Positions 1 through 6,900 of a stretch of 64,000 nucleotides of DNA are shown here, piece by piece; the stretch's first letter is position 1, and each line of letters begins with the position of its first letter. The notes beneath the pieces were generated by a model, which was not told where the DNA came from, did not search any database, and worked only from the letters and a program-made list of their open reading frames with translations. Made by a program: the position numbers and the translations under genes. The stretch comes from an uncultured Aquimarina sp. (GTDB lineage: Bacteria > Bacteroidota > Bacteroidia > Flavobacteriales > Flavobacteriaceae), in contig NZ_CANMQT010000002.1 in the NCBI RefSeq assembly GCF_947500065.1, forward strand, positions 1 to 64,000. The letters are read 5' to 3'.

Positions 1-336
1 AATTATTCATCTTATTTTTGCCATTATTAAATCAAATAAAAAATTTGAAAATCGTTTGGTTTCGTCATAGAAATCGACCTGACAGTTTAATAATCAATAA
101 CTGATTTTATTAAAATATTAATCTACCTCGAATTTAAGAACTAACATCATCGAGGTTTGTACCCTATAATAATTCAATAAACCAATCTTTTTCAAAAAAA
201 TTCCCTCCGATTACGGAAATCTGTAAGGACTTCAGCCGTAGCAGAAGTATGTTTGTACCATCAAAAAAAAGTAGCATTGTATTTAAAGATTCTAGTCAAA
301 AAACGAATAGTATAAACAAAAAAAGTAACGGGAAAA
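1..336. other. intergenic region upstream of the sigma factor gene
   Basis: No convincing gene is visible in this AT-rich stretch. The only recognisable signal is a good Bacteroidetes -7 box near its right end, described separately. The left edge may belong to a gene or intergenic region outside the window. Confidence 0.5.
248..255 (+). promoter_or_regulatory. -7 promoter box of the sigma factor gene
   Basis: TATGTTTG matches the Bacteroidetes primary sigma -7 consensus TAnnTTTG exactly. It lies about 80 bases before the ATG at 337, leaving a leader of about 75 nt. No clear -33 TTG is seen at the ideal distance. Confidence 0.55.
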
Positions 337-903
337 ATGAATACAGATCAAGCAATTATATCCGGGATTATTAAAGGGGATGAACGGGTATTAAAAGTTT
401 TTTATCGGGATAACGTTAGATATATTCAGGGATACATTCTTAGAAATTATGGAAGCATAGAAGATGTAGAAGATGTTTTTCAGGATGCCTTAGTCGTTTT
501 ATATCAAAAAATAAAATCCGGCCTTTTAAAAATAAGCGTACCCATAAAAACCTATTTTTATGGAATTTGTAAAAATATTTGGAGAACTAGATTACGCAAT
601 AAACTAAAACTTGTAGGTGACGATACCAAATTAAAGAATAAAGAACAAATAACCGATTCTGTAGTCAAAGATATTGAAAACAAAGACCGAGAACACCTAT
701 ACCGAAAACACTTTCAAAAACTAAGTAATGATAATAAAAACTTAATGTTGCTCTTTTTTGAAGGAAAATCTGTCAAAGAAATCTCGAAAATAACTGGATA
801 TACAGAAGGATATACTCGAAAAAAGAAATTTGATGTCAAAAAACAATTATTAACTATGATTGAAAAAGATCCGTTATATAGTGAATTAAGAATAACTGCA
901 TAA
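337..903 (+). CDS. RNA polymerase sigma-70 family (ECF-like) factor
   Basis: This 188-residue protein has the two-domain layout of an ECF sigma factor. Region 2 lies at about residues 20-80, with the acidic EDVEDVFQDALVVLYQKI helix that in this family contacts core polymerase and the -10 DNA. Region 4 is a helix-turn-helix at about residues 125-175 (KSVKEISKITGYTEGYTRKK). Spacer and C-terminus are lysine-rich. No anti-sigma gene is adjacent; a terminator follows directly, so it is monocistronic. It sits immediately upstream of the Ro60/Y-RNA locus, and four promoters in the window share an unusual upstream inverted repeat. A role in directing that regulon is therefore possible but is inference only. 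Family call is firm; target genes are unknown. Confidence 0.85.
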   Translation: MNTDQAIISGIIKGDERVLKVFYRDNVRYIQGYILRNYGSIEDVEDVFQDALVVLYQKIKSGLLKISVPIKTYFYGICKNIWRTRLRNKLKLVGDDTKLKNKEQITDSVVKDIENKDREHLYRKHFQKLSNDNKNLMLLFFEGKSVKEISKITGYTEGYTRKKKFDVKKQLLTMIEKDPLYSELRITA

Positions 904-952
904 TAGTGAATAGTACTATTTTCATGTAAAATCAAGTATCCAAAAACGAAAA

Positions 953-978
953 AACCAGGTTCCGATCTGGTTTTTTTT
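953..978 (+). terminator. intrinsic terminator after the sigma factor gene
   Basis: AACCAG and CTGGTT form a hairpin around an 8-nt loop, followed by a run of eight T. It insulates the sigma gene from the Ro60 locus. Confidence 0.85.
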
Positions 979-1082
979 GTTTTTGAATACTATAGGTCCT
1001 CAGAGCTAACTGATCATTTATAGACCGAAACACAATCTATTTTCATAAAAAAAACGAAAAAAAATCATTTTATTTTTTACTA

Positions 1083-1117
1083 CGCAAAAACAATGCGCAA
1101 TAGCACAGAATATTTGC
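1083..1117 (+). promoter_or_regulatory. rsr promoter with shared inverted-repeat operator
   Basis: CGCAA (1083-1087) and ATGCG (1093-1097) form an inverted repeat with one mismatch. TTTGC (1113-1117) begins after a gap of 15 nt and is followed by the block AGAGTAATTA. The same arrangement with the same gap occurs at 10346, 11177 and 46636. The repeat occupies the -33 region, so an activator or an alternative sigma factor is more likely than a simple downstream repressor. Confidence 0.75.
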
Positions 1118-1146
1118 AGAGTAATTAACAACAAAATGAGAATAAG

Positions 1147-2670
1147 ATGAAATTTAATGTATTTACAAAATCAAAAAATGAGGTAAAAAATTATCAAGGT
1201 GCAAAAGCATTTAGATTATCTCCTAAAATGGAATTGTACACAGCTGTTGTTAATTCTACTTTAGAAAAAACAAATTATGAATCTGGAAATGATCGATTAA
1301 AAAGAATCATAAAGCTAGTTCAAAAAAATGACCCATATTTTGTGGCGCAACTTGCTATATATGCAAGACAAAAAATGTATCTGAGATCTATTCCTATTGT
1401 TTTAGCAGTAGAGTTATCAAAGATTCATAGTGGTGATAATTTAGTGAGTAAAACTGTAAATGGTGTTATTCAAAGAGCAGATGAAATCACAGAGCTTTTA
1501 GCATACTATCAAGTAGCAAACCAAAGAGAAGGTACCAAAAAATTGAATAAGCTTTCTAAGCAAATTCAAAAAGGTATTGTGATGGCATTAAACAAGTTTG
1601 ATGCATACCAGTTTGCTAAGTATAACAGAAAAACAGAAGTAACTTTTAAAGATGCTATCTTTTTAACACACCCAAAACCAAAGGATGATTTGCAACAATC
1701 AATTTTTGATAAGGTGATTAATGATACTTTAGAAGTTCCTTATACTTGGGAAGTAGAGTTATCTACTTTGGGTCAGCAAAAATTTGCCAATGATATCGAA
1801 AAGAAAATTGCTTTTACTGCTAAATGGGAAGCCTTAATCGATAGTAACAAATTAGGTTATATGGCCTTAATGCGAAACTTGAGAAACATTCTGGAAGCAG
1901 AAGTAAGTCATACTCATATTGCTAAAATCGTTGATACACTAACGGATGAAAACAAAGTAAAAAGATCGAAACAATTACCTTTTAGATTTATGGCAGCGTA
2001 TCAAGAGTTGTCCGCTACTAAATCTTCATATACGGCATATGTTTTAGATGCTTTAGAAAAAGCCATTCAAATCAGTGTTATCAATATGAAAGGTTTTGAG
2101 TTAGACACTAAAGTAGTGGTTGCTTGTGATGTATCTGGATCAATGATGCAACCTATATCTAGAAACAGTAAGATTCAAGCCTATGATATAGGGTTGGTGT
2201 TAGGTATGTTATTACAGCATACATGTAAAAATGTGATCACTGGTCTTTTTGGAGATCGATGGAAACAATATGTATTGCCAAAAGGTGATGTATTGTCTAA
2301 CGTTATGAAACTAAAAAAGATAGAAGGTGAAGTTGGATATTCTACAAATGGTTACAAAGTTATTCAGAGTTTGAACAACAAAAAAACTGTGGTAGATAAA
2401 ATAATGATTTTTACAGATTGCCAATTATGGAACAGTGGTCATTACAACTCGGATACTCATATTGAGACTGAGTGGAAGCACTATAAAAGTATTGCACCGA
2501 ATGCCAAATTATACATCTTTGACTTAATGGGTTACAATAGTGCTCCATTACAAGTTGAGAAAAACGATGTACATCTAATTGGTGGTTGGAGTGATAAAGT
2601 TTTCGAAGTACTAGATGCATTAGAAAACGGAAAATCAGTAATTAAATACATAAAGGAGCAATCCTTATAA
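1147..2670 (+). CDS. rsr: Ro60/TROVE domain protein (Rsr)
   Basis: This 507-residue protein is the bacterial Ro60 orthologue, a ring-shaped RNA-binding protein that holds Y RNAs and misfolded or damaged RNAs. The TROVE HEAT-repeat ring covers about residues 1-320 (FRLSPKMELYTAVVNSTL near the start; RFMAAYQELS at its end). The C-terminal vWA domain starts at about 325 with an intact MIDAS motif, VVACDVSGSMM, and continues through the conserved FTDCQLW strand. Length fits the family (500-540). The ATG lies about 30 bases past the -7 element of a promoter carrying the shared inverted repeat, so transcription probably starts close to the gene. Directly downstream, same strand, is an array of seven Y-RNA-like genes, as expected for a Ro/Y-RNA locus. 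In Salmonella rsr lies next to Y RNA and rtcBA genes; here two rtcB genes lie in the same window. Confidence 0.95.
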   Translation: MKFNVFTKSKNEVKNYQGAKAFRLSPKMELYTAVVNSTLEKTNYESGNDRLKRIIKLVQKNDPYFVAQLAIYARQKMYLRSIPIVLAVELSKIHSGDNLVSKTVNGVIQRADEITELLAYYQVANQREGTKKLNKLSKQIQKGIVMALNKFDAYQFAKYNRKTEVTFKDAIFLTHPKPKDDLQQSIFDKVINDTLEVPYTWEVELSTLGQQKFANDIEKKIAFTAKWEALIDSNKLGYMALMRNLRNILEAEVSHTHIAKIVDTLTDENKVKRSKQLPFRFMAAYQELSATKSSYTAYVLDALEKAIQISVINMKGFELDTKVVVACDVSGSMMQPISRNSKIQAYDIGLVLGMLLQHTCKNVITGLFGDRWKQYVLPKGDVLSNVMKLKKIEGEVGYSTNGYKVIQSLNNKKTVVDKIMIFTDCQLWNSGHYNSDTHIETEWKHYKSIAPNAKLYIFDLMGYNSAPLQVEKNDVHLIGGWSDKVFEVLDALENGKSVIKYIKEQSL

Positions 2671-2672
2671 TC

Positions 2673-2705
2673 ATAAGCTCACATCAAAAAGTGGTGTGAG
2701 CTTAT
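2673..2705 (+). terminator. strong hairpin after rsr
   Basis: ATAAGCTCACA and TGTGAGCTTAT pair as a long perfect stem. No T-run follows (CATAAAGTTC), so it may be an mRNA 3' stabiliser or an RNase processing site between rsr and the Y-RNA array rather than a full terminator. Confidence 0.6.
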
Positions 2706-2732
2706 CATAAAGTTCTTTGAAAATCTTAATAA

Positions 2733-2950
2733 AAACAAGTGCCGTAGAAAAGGGTTACTTCGTAACTATAACGGTCCTAAGGTAGCGTATCACGAGCAAT
2801 CGTGTGAGCGAAGCTGGGTTAAAAACCAGCAGGGTGAAAGCATTTTATGCGTACATCTCTCTGAGATCTCGAATCACCGGTTCACTGTCCTACGGGATAA
2901 GAACGACGCTCTAATAAAGAGCATCTCCTTTTTCGCTTTTCGCCTTGTTT
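2733..2950 (+). ncRNA. Y-RNA-like gene 1, carrying a 23S rRNA helix 69 segment
   Basis: The arms AAACAAG (2733-2739) and CTTGTTT (2944-2950) close the RNA. Inside come a bulged T, the GC/GC pair and the array core GCCGTAG-N7-TTACTTCG. The effector part starts with a stretch at 2761-2787 that matches, from memory, the conserved 23S rRNA helix 69 loop and the strand after it (contains ACTATAACGGTCCTAAGG; also the core of the I-CeuI target). Further hairpins follow: CACGA/TCGTG, GCTGG/CCAGC and GCTCT/AGAGC. At 218 nt it is the longest member. No other 23S sequence flanks it, so it is not an rRNA gene remnant in the usual sense. Transcription is inferred from the array structure. Confidence 0.75.
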
Positions 2951-2961
2951 AAAAAATAAAA

Positions 2962-3103
2962 AAGTAAGTGTCGTAGAAAAGTACTACTTCGTTTTCGGAT
3001 ATTGGGGTCATGGGTTCGAGTCCCATCATCTTTGACAGCAAAGATGTAGCTCAGATAGGTCAGAGCACAATACATAACATACTTCTCGTTTCTTACCTTA
3101 CTT
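2962..3103 (+). ncRNA. Y-RNA-like gene 2 with a circularly permuted tRNA module
   Basis: Closing stem AAGTAAG/CTTACTT, bulged T, GT/AC pair, then the core GTCGTAG-N7-CTACTTCG. The module reads as a tRNA opened at the anticodon. Order: TATTG (3000-3004), T-arm ATGGG-TTCGAGT-CCCAT (3010-3026), acceptor 3' strand CATCTTT (3027-3033), linker GACAGC, acceptor 5' strand AAAGATG (3040-3046), D-arm GCTC...GAGC (3049-3066), and CAATA (3068-3072) pairing back with TATTG. All tRNA helices can form, but the ends lie at the anticodon stem, which stacks on the Y stem. This resembles the published tRNA-like domain of bacterial YrlA RNAs. Confidence 0.85.
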
Positions 3104-3133
3104 AATAAAAAACATTTTTATATTCTCTGGAAA

Positions 3134-3266
3134 ATAAAGTGTCGTAGACTAGTGTTACTTCGCAGGTTCGACTCCTAATTCCTCCACAATACGAACACAA
3201 CGAATTCAAAGGGGGAATTACGCTCTATTTGGTGAGCAAGATTCACTAATCGACTTTTACCTTTAT
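3134..3266 (+). ncRNA. Y-RNA-like gene 3 with a permuted tRNA module
   Basis: Closing stem ATAAAG/CTTTAT, bulged T, GT/AC pair, core GTCGTAG-N7-TTACTTCG. The module has a short T-arm (AGG-TTCGACT-CCT), acceptor 3' strand AATTCCTCC (3177-3185), a linker of about 25 nt, acceptor 5' strand GGGGGAATT (3211-3219; one G-T pair), and a D-arm GCTC-N8-GAGC (3222-3237). Acceptor sequence differs entirely from gene 2 yet still pairs, which supports the structure by covariation. Confidence 0.8.
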
Positions 3267-3296
3267 CTAAAAGAGAATTATTAAAATACAACAATA

Positions 3297-3423
3297 AAAA
3301 GAGTGTCGTAGAAAAACGTTACTTCGAATTGGGTTCCGGTAATGTAGGTGCAACTCCTACCCTCGCAAGAGGTCGTCTAATAGTAGGACGCCGTATAGTC
3401 GTTTTTCGAATATTACCTCTTTT
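3297..3423 (+). ncRNA. Y-RNA-like gene 4 with a divergent permuted tRNA-like module
   Basis: Closing stem AAAAGAG/CTCTTTT, bulged T, GT/AC pair, core GTCGTAG-N7-TTACTTCG. The T-arm is GTAGG-TGCAACT-CCTAC with a non-standard loop. The acceptor part is reduced to CCTC-GCAA-GAGG, followed by a D-arm-like GTC...GAC hairpin. It is the most degenerate of the permuted modules. Confidence 0.7.
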
Positions 3424-3440
3424 AATAAAAGAATAAAAAT

Positions 3441-3591
3441 AGCAAGTGCCGTAGATAAAAGTTACTTCACACTTTTAATGCCGGTGTTGCGGGTTCGAGT
3501 CCCGTCTCTTCCTCTAATAAACAAATAAATCAGGAAGAGTAGCTCAATTGGTAGAGCACGTATAACGTCTTTTATCGTTTTTTGCCTTGCT
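3441..3591 (+). ncRNA. Y-RNA-like gene 5 with a permuted tRNA module
   Basis: Closing stem AGCAAG/CTTGCT, bulged T, GC/GC pair, core GCCGTAG-N7-TTACTTC (the final G of the core is lost). The T-arm GCGGG-TTCGAGT-CCCGT (3489-3505) is followed by acceptor 3' strand CTCTTCCT (3506-3513), an 18-nt AT-rich linker, acceptor 5' strand AGGAAGAG (3532-3539), and a textbook D-arm GCTCAATTGGTAGAGC (3542-3557). This is the clearest permuted tRNA in the array. Confidence 0.85.
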
Positions 3592-3608
3592 TAATAATAA
3601 AATAAAAA

Positions 3609-3707
3609 AGAGTGTGCCGTTTTATAATCATACTTCGCTTATAGGTTAGTTTAATTATGGGTTCGAATCCCATCGACAAAAATTGATTATATACTTATTG
3701 CCATTCT
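3609..3707 (+). ncRNA. Y-RNA-like gene 6, short form
   Basis: Closing stem AGAGTG/CATTCT (one G-T pair), bulged T, GC/GC pair. The core is altered to GCCG-N10-ATACTTCG. A perfect T-arm, ATGGG-TTCGAAT-CCCAT (3657-3673), is present, but no acceptor partner or D-arm can be found. At 99 nt it is a reduced member. Confidence 0.7.
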
Positions 3708-3734
3708 ATTTTAGAATAAAACATCAACAGATTT

Positions 3735-3864
3735 AGTAATAATGCCGTAGTGATAACATACTTCGTACCAAAAACGGGGAGGATTAATCCATAGAGATTA
3801 ACCGGGTTCGACTCCCGGCAAACGATGCCCCAGTAAATAGTTATTACATTTTTTGCTTATTACT
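3735..3864 (+). ncRNA. Y-RNA-like gene 7, non-permuted T-arm module
   Basis: The closing stem AGTAATAA/TTATTACT is perfect over 8 bp, with bulged T, GC/GC pair and core GCCGTAG-N7-ATACTTCG. The module is enclosed by GGGG...CCCC, contains a hairpin GGATTAATCC, and has a T-arm CCGGG-TTCGACT-CCCGG. Its ends are in normal order, so it differs in design from genes 2, 3 and 5. A terminator follows. Confidence 0.75.
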
Positions 3865-3881
3865 TAATAATATAGATGAAA

Positions 3882-3908
3882 AAAACCAGGTCTATCGACC
3901 TGGTTTTC
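3882..3908. terminator. bidirectional terminator between Y-RNA array and T9SS gene
   Basis: AAACCAGGTC and GACCTGGTTT form a stem with loop TATC. A-rich sequence on the left and T-rich sequence on the right let it end both the plus-strand array and the minus-strand gene at 3942. Confidence 0.85.
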
Positions 3909-3941
3909 TAATTAATAAATATTCACTGACAATGAATAGAC

Positions 3942-6900
3942 TTATCTTTTTATAAATTTGGATATGATTTCTCCACTGTTTTTAGTCGCTACCTTGATGA
4001 TATAAACACCTTCGGATAGTTCCTGAACATTAATACTATTATTAGACACTGTGCCTTTATTCACTAATTGACCAGCAACATTCATAATGCTATAGGTTAT
4101 AGCAGATTTCATAGAAGTATTCAGATATAATAAATTTCCGTTTACTGGGTTTGGATAGAACGTTACTTCAAACGCTTCTTCTTCATTAACCAAAGGATTA
4201 GTAAATTCATCATTTACAGCAGTAGTTCCTGAAGTACTCAATGATACAGCATCAACAGCCATATCTCCTTGCCAAGAGGTTCCAGATGTTCCTACATAAC
4301 GTAATTGCATACTGTCACCTGTATAGCTATTTAAATTTACAGAAGCAGTATTCCAAGCATTTCCTTGATTTCCGGATCTACTCCATACTTCTGTCCAGCT
4401 AGTTCCATTATCACTACTTGCTTCTAGTTTCAATTCTCCAACCGCATTTCCTGTCATATGGTATCTAAAATCAAAAGTCGCAGATGCTGCGCTAGTTAAG
4501 TCAAAACAAGGTGAATTTAAAATAGCAGTTCTATTTGGATTGTTAGGGTTAGACGTTTCTACGTATACATAAAAAGTACCTGCATCTGCAGAAGATGGTC
4601 CTGTGTTATTAGAAGGTGTTCCTCCAGATTGACGAGTCCAATCAAAATCATCTCCTGATCCTTGTGACCAGCTTCCAAATCCTCCTTCAAATCCTTGACT
4701 ATATGGGAATGCTGTAATTCCTCCTGAACATCCACTACCTCCAGTAGTTCCATCTGTAGATAAAGCAATACGATCTACTGCCATATCTCCTTGCCATGAA
4801 GTTCCAGAGGTTCCAACATAACGTAATTGCATACTACCACCTGCATAACTATCTAAGTTCACATTAGCAGTATTCCAAGCATTTCCTTGATCTGCGGATC
4901 TACTCCATACTTCTGTCCAGGTAGTTCCATTATCACTACTTGCTTCTAATTTCAATTCTCCAACTGCAGTACCAGTCATATGATATCTAAAACTATAATC
5001 AGCAGATGTTTCTCCACTTAAATCAAAACAAGGTGAATTTAAAATAGTAGTCCTATTTGGATTATTAGGGTTAGATGTTTCTACGTATACATAAAAAGTA
5101 CCTTCATCCGCTGATGATGGGCCTGTATTATTAGAAGGTGTACCTCCTGATTGACGTGTCCAATCAAAATCATCTCCTGATCCTTGTGTCCAATCTCCAA
5201 ACCCTCCTTCAAATCCTTGATTATATGGAAATGAAGTAATTCCTGCTGTACAGCCATTTCCACTGCTCCCTGTAGTTGTAACAGTAGCAGTATTACTATC
5301 TACAGATTCGTTGCCTGCCGCATCTTTTGCTCTTACTACAAAAGCATAAGAAGTATTAGCAGTTAACCCACTTGCAGTATATGTTGTTCCTGTTACAGTA
5401 CTAACTACTGTTCCATCCTGATATACATCATATCCAGTAACACCTACATTATCTGTTGCTGCTGTCCAACTTAAATCAGTCGTTGTTTGCGTAGTATTAG
5501 CCGCGGTTAGATTTGTTGGAGCTGTTGGAGCTGCTGTATCCGTTGTTGATCCAGTAGATAAAGAAATACGATCCACTGCCATATCTCCTTGCCAAGAGCT
5601 TCCGGATGTTCCTACATAACGTAATTGCATAGAGCTTCCTGTATAACTATTTAAATCAACAGCTGCAGTATTCCAAGTATTTCCTTGATCTCCTGTTCTG
5701 CTCCAGACAGATGTCCAAGTCGTTCCATTATCACTACTTGCTTCTAGTCTTAGTTCGCCAACCGCATTACCAGTCATATGATATCTAAAACTATAATCTG
5801 CAGATGTTTCTCCGCTTAAATCAAAACAAGGTGAATTTAAAATCGTAGTTCTATTTGGGTTATTAGGGTTAGACGTTTCTACATACACATAAAAAGTACC
5901 TTCATCTGCTGACGATGGTCCTGTATTATTAGATGGTGTTCCTCCAGATCGACGCGCCCAATCAAAATCATCTCCTGATCCTTGTGACCAATCTCCAAAT
6001 CCACCTTCGAATCCTTCATCATATGGAAATGCTGTAATTCCTCCTGAACAGCCACTACCACCTGTGGTTCCAGATGTTGTGATATTAGCAGTATTACTAT
6101 CCACAGATTCATTCCCCGCTGCATCTTTAGCTCTAACTACAAAAGCATACGAAGTATTCGCAGTCAAACCAGTAACATTATAATTAGTTCCTGTAACTGT
6201 AGTGACTACTACTCCATCCTGATATACATCATATCCAGTAACACCTACATTATCCGTAGCTGCTGTCCAACTTAAATCTGTAGTTGTTTGTGTAGTATTA
6301 GCAGCCGTTAGATTAGTTGGCACTGTTGGTGCAGTTGTATCCGGAGCACTAGTAGTCGTTACATTGGCAGTATTACTATCCACAGATTCGTTCCCTGCAG
6401 CATCTTTAGCTCTAACTACAAAAGCATACGAAGTATTCGCAGTCAAACCAGTAGCGTTATAATTAGTTCCTGTAACTGTAGTAACTACTACTCCATCCTG
6501 ATACACATCATATCCAGTAACACCTACATTATCTGTAGCCGCTGTCCAGCTCAAATCTGCAGTTGTTTGCGTAACATTAGTCGCTGTTAAATTTGTCGGA
6601 GCCGTAGGAGCTGTTGTATCTGAAGTACTGTTTGCTGTAAACGACCCCGTGAATACTCCTCTTCCATAAGTGGAAGCTATTATTTTATTATTATTATCAT
6701 CTCCATTTACCGCCCAATAGTCAAAAGAGGTAACACTAGCATCACTCATTCCATTTTGAGATTGACTCCAAGTTGGGTTTACTGCATCAAAATTAGTCGT
6801 TACCCAAACTCCTAATTGTGTCCCTACAATTACTTCGTTCCTATCTAATGGATTTTGCAACATATCTCTAACAGGAATATCTGGTAAATTTCCTTCTTTA

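Noticed and set aside
2761..2787. Fragment of a genuine 23S rRNA gene or an intron homing site
   Set aside because: Only 27 bases match. Flanks are unrelated to 23S, no intron or LAGLIDADG gene is present, and the segment lies inside a Y-RNA element with its own closing stem.
4240..6640. Antisense ORFs and out-of-frame ORFs in the T9SS gene
   Set aside because: They mirror the MAM and FN3 coding repeats and are shadows of the main frame.
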